A stretch of DNA of 64,000 nucleotides from the NCBI RefSeq assembly GCF_040370365.1, contig NZ_BAABWQ010000003.1, positions 62,001 to 126,000 on the forward strand. Reading direction: 5' to 3'. Under the pieces are notes generated by a model, which saw nothing but the letters and a program-made list of their open reading frames with translations, did no database searches and had not been told where the DNA came from. Position numbers and translations under genes: made by a program. This DNA comes from Shimia sp040370365 (GTDB lineage: Bacteria > Pseudomonadota > Alphaproteobacteria > Rhodobacterales > Rhodobacteraceae). Below, in pieces: positions 60,813 to 64,000 of this stretch (position 1 is its first letter; each line of letters begins with the position of its first letter).

Positions 60813-60838
60813 TTGACAAGCGCAGTGCGCTGTATGAA
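60813..60838 (+). promoter_or_regulatory. Candidate promoter of tRNA-Arg
   Basis: TTGACA (60813-60818) matches the -35 consensus; TATGAA (60833-60838) would be the -10 but the spacer is only 14 bases. AGCGCA-G-TGCGCT, a perfect inverted repeat, fills the spacer. About 43 bases separate it from the tRNA. Confidence 0.3.
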
Positions 60839-60881
60839 AGGTGGCGGCGCAGGCCACGGCATGCAATGGCCATTTGGCGAT

Positions 60882-60958
60882 GGCCCCTTAGCTCAACTGG
60901 ATAGAGCAGCTGACTTCTAATCAGCAGGTTGAGGGTTCGAGTCCTTCAGGGGTCGCCA
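60882..60958 (+). tRNA. tRNA-Arg(TCT)
   Basis: A 77-base cloverleaf including encoded CCA. Acceptor GGCCCCT pairs with AGGGGTC; anticodon stem GCTGA/TCAGC closes the loop CTTCTAA with anticodon TCT (60916-60918); T-loop TTCGAGT. All arms are standard. Confidence 0.95.
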
Positions 60959-61287
60959 TTCTTCCCCCCCCCTGACTCTTTGAACGTGCTTCGGACCGAT
61001 CGCGCGCGTTACAGCGCAAATACCGCTTGGCCATTGGGAATGCCGCCTGATGGCAGAGCGCACCAAAGCCAGGGCTGGCGCACGCTCAGGCATTGCCAAC
61101 GCACTGAGGCGTATCCTTGGAGGAGCAGGGTTTTGGTCGCCCATCGGGACGGAGTCGCCAGCAACTCAGCGGCAGGCCAGCCGCGAAACCTGCCATTGGT
61201 GTGACGCGCACTCTTCGAGAAAGGATTTCGCAGAAATCCTGTTTTTGGGTCTTGTGTCCCCTGTGCGCCGCAAATATACGGGTCGAC
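60959..61287. other. Region between the two tRNA genes
   Basis: 329 bases without a supported protein gene; the overlapping short frames are antisense or flanking artefacts of the tRNAs. A run of nine C occurs around 60963. The only clear structure is the hairpin at 61222-61246, described separately. Confidence 0.4.
61222..61246 (+). terminator. Rho-independent terminator with no visible gene upstream
   Basis: AGGATTTC-GCA-GAAATCCT, an 8-bp perfect stem with a 3-base loop, is followed by GTTTTTGGG. It could end the tRNA-Arg transcript 264 bases after the tRNA, or an unannotated small RNA in between. Confidence 0.6.
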
Positions 61288-61377
61288 GGAGACGTGGCCG
61301 AGTGGTCGAAGGCGCTCCCCTGCTAAGGGAGTATACCGGAAACGGTATCGAGGGTTCGAATCCCTTCGTCTCCGCCA
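61288..61377 (+). tRNA. tRNA-Ser(GCT)
   Basis: A 90-base class II tRNA including encoded CCA. Acceptor GGAGACG pairs with CGTCTCC; anticodon stem CTCCC/GGGAG with anticodon GCT (61322-61324); long variable arm ATACCGGAAACGGTAT-like; T-loop TTCGAAT. Its 3' end is a common integration site, and the sequence after it changes in composition. Confidence 0.95.
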
Positions 61378-61459
61378 CTAGGCCTTGATTTTGATGAAAA
61401 AAACACGCAGCGCCGCCATTACCCGCCAAAAAACCCGCCAAAGCCAAAAAGGCTTCCAT

Positions 61460-61804
61460 CTATGGCCTGTATCGCCACTTTCGGAACGGCCCAACTTCCA
61501 TAAACGGACAGTTGTTTCCTGAGTAATCGGTCCGAACAATCTTGTCGTTCTGGTCCACTTGCAAAATTCGTTTACAGTTTACAAGATTTCCAAATCCATG
61601 GCTGTCGTCGTGCCAAGTATACAGCTTGCGCCCCGCTATTGTTTTCTCTTCAGCAGGAAACCCCCATTGGTCAATTGCTTGACCGAGGTTCGCTCCCAGC
61701 CAGGATTGCATAATGCTATCCATCAATCTGTTTGCGGAAGCCGGTTCTCCGAAACCCAAAAAGCTGGCGCACGCAGCAGCACATAAAATAGCTGGTTTAG
61801 CCAT
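61460..61804 (-). CDS. Small exported protein of unknown function
   Basis: A 114-residue protein with a signal peptide (MAKPAILCAAACASFLGFGE, cleavage probably after ASA). The mature part has MQSWLGANLGQAIDQWGFPA and YTWHDD..., a layout known from conserved small outer-envelope or prophage-associated proteins, with two Cys (VNCKRI, NNCPF). The ATG at 61804 has AAGGGGAG upstream. AAGCC-TTTTT-GGCTT right after the stop (about 61440-61454) may be its terminator. Confidence 0.65.
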   Translation of the reverse strand: MAKPAILCAAACASFLGFGEPASANRLMDSIMQSWLGANLGQAIDQWGFPAEEKTIAGRKLYTWHDDSHGFGNLVNCKRILQVDQNDKIVRTDYSGNNCPFMEVGPFRKWRYRP

Positions 61805-61985
61805 GGTCTCCCCTTTCAAATGAATTTAGGCCAATGCCTTCAGAAAATTCGGCCAAATGGGAACGCTACCCAGTTTTGCGGCGTACGGTATTAGGAACTA
61901 AGTCAATAACGGCAAGGTAAAGGCAAGGATAGCCCAGCAAAATAGTGTCGACATAGGTTGCGTCGTTTTCGCCGCACATATGTAA

Positions 61986-63074
61986 CTATAGACCTCTTGC
62001 GGGGAGATAAGCGCAATTATTCTCTGAGCGGGCAATCAATCGTTGGGGCGCTAGCAGGCAAAAACCTTTGCCGTGTTTTGCAGCTCTGTGCGACTGCACC
62101 TGCTGAATCAGCCCGGCGTTTTCCAAGGTTCTTCTAGCAGCCAAAAACTTGCGCTCAGACAGATTGAGCAATCCGGCACCGCGCATCGCCACACCATTCA
62201 ATCGAAAGACGGTTTCCGGCCTGTGACCATGAGCCTCGCACAAACAAGTGTACAAGGCCAACGCTTCGGCAAAATTGCGATATTGCCGCAGTGCCGCCAT
62301 TGCCAATCGATTGATTTCAAACACACTGTTTTTTCTTTCAAAAAGGCGGTTTTCCAACCGAAGTTTCCAAGCCCAGCTTGAGATGCCCTCGACTTCCTTG
62401 ATCGTTATCGTTTCTGGCGACGAGCATTCCTCAGTCCTGTCCCACTCAAGGTTTCCATTCAGTTCTTCTAGAGTATCAACTGACCGCGCATACATGAGGG
62501 CACGGCTGAGTAAGAATTCGTGCCTCTGCCCCATTGGTACCTTTGGGTGACCTTGTGGCGCGGTGCGAGACACCTGATCCGGCTGCTCAAGTGGATCTAG
62601 CCGTGTTTCACCAAGATACCCTGCAAGTTGCGAGTACTTTCCTCCATCCGCTCGAACCGAGGTTGGCCCCAACACATATTCATTGGGGCCGGTTTTCACG
62701 TCCACCGGCAAGCCCTCAGACTTCAGGTTCAGTCGGTACGGTAATTTTCCCCCGTAGTAGAGGTGCGCCCCTCTAGGGGACTTCACCGTGACTGTAGACC
62801 ATCCAAATCTGTTCTGGAGTCGGTCAAGCAGGCTCTGGTCGTACACATCGCAATCCAGAACCGTAACTGCATCTAAGCGGACGCCATAGGCCGTCGAACC
62901 AACTCCGACCATTGGCCCCATGACTTGTGAAAGGGTAAGTCGCCTATCAGCCCAACCCTTTGTTATTGGAGCCTTCCCCGAAGCCCCTCCAACAGGCAAA
63001 AGCGAAAATCCTTTCCGCGACAGGAACGCAATTTGATCCGCGAGTTCGTCGCTTACTCTTTTTCTCTGCTTCAT
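61986..63074 (-). CDS. Prim-pol-like DNA primase/polymerase domain protein of a mobile element
   Basis: A 362-residue protein. The N-terminal half resembles bifunctional DNA primase/polymerase domains of phages and plasmids: LSRKGFSLLPVGGASGKAPI, then LDCDVYD (Asp74 and Asp76, the metal-binding DxD), SPRGAHLYYGGKLPYRLNLK and VDVKTGPNEYVLGP. No C-terminal helicase domain is present. The ATG at 63074 overlaps the winged-helix gene by 4 bases. Lower GC than the host genes. Confidence 0.78.
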   Translation of the reverse strand: MKQRKRVSDELADQIAFLSRKGFSLLPVGGASGKAPITKGWADRRLTLSQVMGPMVGVGSTAYGVRLDAVTVLDCDVYDQSLLDRLQNRFGWSTVTVKSPRGAHLYYGGKLPYRLNLKSEGLPVDVKTGPNEYVLGPTSVRADGGKYSQLAGYLGETRLDPLEQPDQVSRTAPQGHPKVPMGQRHEFLLSRALMYARSVDTLEELNGNLEWDRTEECSSPETITIKEVEGISSWAWKLRLENRLFERKNSVFEINRLAMAALRQYRNFAEALALYTCLCEAHGHRPETVFRLNGVAMRGAGLLNLSERKFLAARRTLENAGLIQQVQSHRAAKHGKGFCLLAPQRLIARSENNCAYLPARGL

Positions 63075-63370
63075 TTTGCGCCCCCAATCGAGAGGGCAAG
63101 GCACTTCAACACATACCGCGCATGAGTGCCGGGGAAGTCGCCTTTGTGCGGCTCGTGCCGTGTTTCAATTTCGACGCCCATGTTGCGCAAATTGTGAATA
63201 TAGGCTGACCAGCGCACGGCGGGGTAGTCGAGGCTTGAACAGCCCACATCGCCAGCTTCGATCAGGCATTCGAGCGCCCATCGGTTCCGGCCTGACACAA
63301 AAACATCGATTTCGCGGCCATCGGTCAGAATGATTGCAAAGCCTTTTTGGTTCCATTGTTGTGTAGTCAT
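63071..63370 (-). CDS. Winged-helix-like phage/element protein
   Basis: A 99-residue protein. RWALECLIEAGDVGCSSLDY and SAYIHNLRNMGVEIETRHEP form the pattern of a winged helix domain used by phage-borne proteins to pair with primases. The ATG at 63370 follows an in-frame longer option from 63397. It overlaps the primase gene by 4 bases, so the two are co-translated. Confidence 0.65.
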   Translation of the reverse strand: MTTQQWNQKGFAIILTDGREIDVFVSGRNRWALECLIEAGDVGCSSLDYPAVRWSAYIHNLRNMGVEIETRHEPHKGDFPGTHARYVLKCLALSIGGAK

Positions 63371-63466
63371 AGCAAGGTCGTCCTCTTGCAAAGCCATGCA
63401 AGAGCGGTAAGCTCAATTCGTGCTGTGAATTTTGGAGCCGCCGCCCTTGTTGGGTGGCGGTTTCTT

Positions 63467-63652
63467 CTAAGTGGTGGTCGCGGCTTTGGCCGCTTCCCAC
63501 GCTTCGATTTCAGAGAGTTTCCAGCGGGTACAACGCTCCGAAAGTTTTACCGGCTTCGGGAAAGTCCCAGCCTTAGCCCAAAGCCAAGGGGTGGTACGAT
63601 GAACACTCAAGCGCGTGCTGATCTGTCGATCTGATAGGTAGGTCTCTGGCAT
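63467..63652 (-). CDS. AlpA-type HTH regulator
   Basis: A 61-residue DNA-binding protein of the AlpA/excisionase kind: LSDRQISTRLSVHRTTPWLW, then FPKPVKLSERCTRWKLSEIE, matching the FPkPvkL...W...E-W signature. Such proteins act as excisionase or activators of integrase in integrated elements. GGAG lies 7 bases before the ATG. A short inverted repeat CCAGT/ACTGG (63662-63678) sits just upstream. Confidence 0.82.
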   Translation of the reverse strand: MPETYLSDRQISTRLSVHRTTPWLWAKAGTFPKPVKLSERCTRWKLSEIEAWEAAKAATTT

Positions 63653-63752
63653 TTCATTGCTCCAGTCGTTTCAACTGGTGTCAATGATGCGCGACAAGCT
63701 TCACATTCTCAGGTCTCACGTTAATCCGCTACGCGAGACCCAGAACCACCAG

Positions 63753-63998
63753 TTACTTCGTGTCTTTGAAAACATTGGCATGACCAAGGTTGTGAAAATA
63801 CCTTTGCGCCCACTTCCTGACCTCCTTGTTCACCCAAGTCGATTTGACAGCTTTTGGCGTCACTTCGTGCCGACCAGCCTTTATGAAGGCTGCTGAGATT
63901 ATGTCTTGCCCTCTTTTCTCACTGTCAGCGCAGCTGTGTTTCTTTTCATCATTTCGGGTGGGGCGAATATGAAAATTGTCTCTCAGTTCCACCAACAA
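63753..63998 (-). CDS. Possible hypothetical protein of the element, perhaps 5' truncated by the window
   Basis: An open frame that reaches the right edge and stops at 63753, with at least 81 residues rich in Lys and charged residues (EKRGQDIISAAFIKAGRHEV and beyond). No domain recognised. A frame on the opposite strand (63657-63896) is equally open, so this call is weak. The true start probably lies outside the window. Confidence 0.3.
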   Translation of the reverse strand: MLVELRDNFHIRPTRNDEKKHSCADSEKRGQDIISAAFIKAGRHEVTPKAVKSTWVNKEVRKWAQRYFHNLGHANVFKDTK

Positions 63999-64000
63999 GA

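Noticed and set aside
61166..61459. Minus-strand frame of 97 residues containing VAETKGFEPSIPFP
   Set aside because: It is the antisense of tRNA-Ser(GCT); this phrase is a well-known false gene product produced by tRNA antisense translation.
63657..63896. 79-residue plus-strand frame near the right edge
   Set aside because: It overlaps another equally weak minus-strand frame and has no ribosome-binding site; not called.

Overview
The window looks like the chromosome of an alphaproteobacterium of the Rhodobacteraceae (Roseobacter group). The clearest signs are a 14-gene respiratory complex I operon interrupted by small proteins typical of that family (DUF5337- and DUF5333-like), a monomeric NADP isocitrate dehydrogenase, tandem small MerR regulators in front of a beta-oxidation operon, and a leucine-degradation (liu) cluster. 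GC content is moderately high, except in the last ~2.5 kb.

Layout. (1) 1-5.3 kb, plus strand: the end of an unidentified gene, release factor 3 (prfC), a conserved hypothetical overlapping a family 2 glycosyltransferase, and an RhlE-type RNA helicase that ends at a strong hairpin. (2) 5.3-25.5 kb, minus strand: nuoABCDE-x-F-x-x-G-x-HI-x-JKLMN, then birA, coaX and ribonuclease J. NuoA appears to start at TTG. NuoE carries a long Lys/Pro/Ala linker and a helix-hairpin-helix-like tail, and NuoL has a very His-rich insert. Five small accessory genes lie inside the operon: two predicted lipoproteins, one exported protein, one membrane protein and one carboxymuconolactone-decarboxylase-like protein. 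(3) 25.8-34.8 kb, minus strand: leucine/isovalerate catabolism (isovaleryl-CoA dehydrogenase, both methylcrotonyl-CoA carboxylase subunits, methylglutaconyl-CoA hydratase, HMG-CoA lyase) mixed with two tandem LprI-like proteins, a Cys-rich small protein and a glutathione transferase. A recognisable promoter with a palindromic operator lies in front. (4) 34.9-37.3 kb, minus strand: a MATE transporter and two hotdog thioesterases. (5) 37.3-44.9 kb, plus strand: two MerR regulators, then a beta-oxidation operon (acyl-CoA dehydrogenase, small protein, GST, zinc-ribbon protein, thiolase, fused hydratase/dehydrogenase) closed by a terminator. (6) 45-49.4 kb: a Hint-domain protein, an acyl-CoA synthetase, DUF484 and XerC. 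(7) 49.9-55.2 kb: a catabolic cluster of unknown substrate (beta-hydroxyacid dehydrogenase, Asp/Glu-racemase family enzyme, M24 hydrolase, diaminopropionate ammonia-lyase-like enzyme, thioesterase) divergent from an Lrp/AsnC regulator. (8) 55.9-60.8 kb: icd, glpD and a divergent DeoR/GlpR regulator with an 18-bp palindrome between them. (9) 60.9-64 kb: tRNA-Arg(TCT), tRNA-Ser(GCT), then what looks like the edge of an integrated element (prim-pol-like primase, winged-helix protein, AlpA-type regulator). No integrase is visible and the element probably continues past the window.

Working together, the liu and fad blocks turn branched-chain and straight-chain acyl-CoAs into acetyl-CoA for the TCA cycle (icd) and feed NADH to complex I. 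The best candidate for an undescribed system is the amino-acid-like catabolic cluster at 49.9-55.2 kb. Its ammonia-lyase homologue lacks one of the two acidic catalytic residues of the characterised enzyme. All functional calls come from reading motifs by eye; no database search was run.
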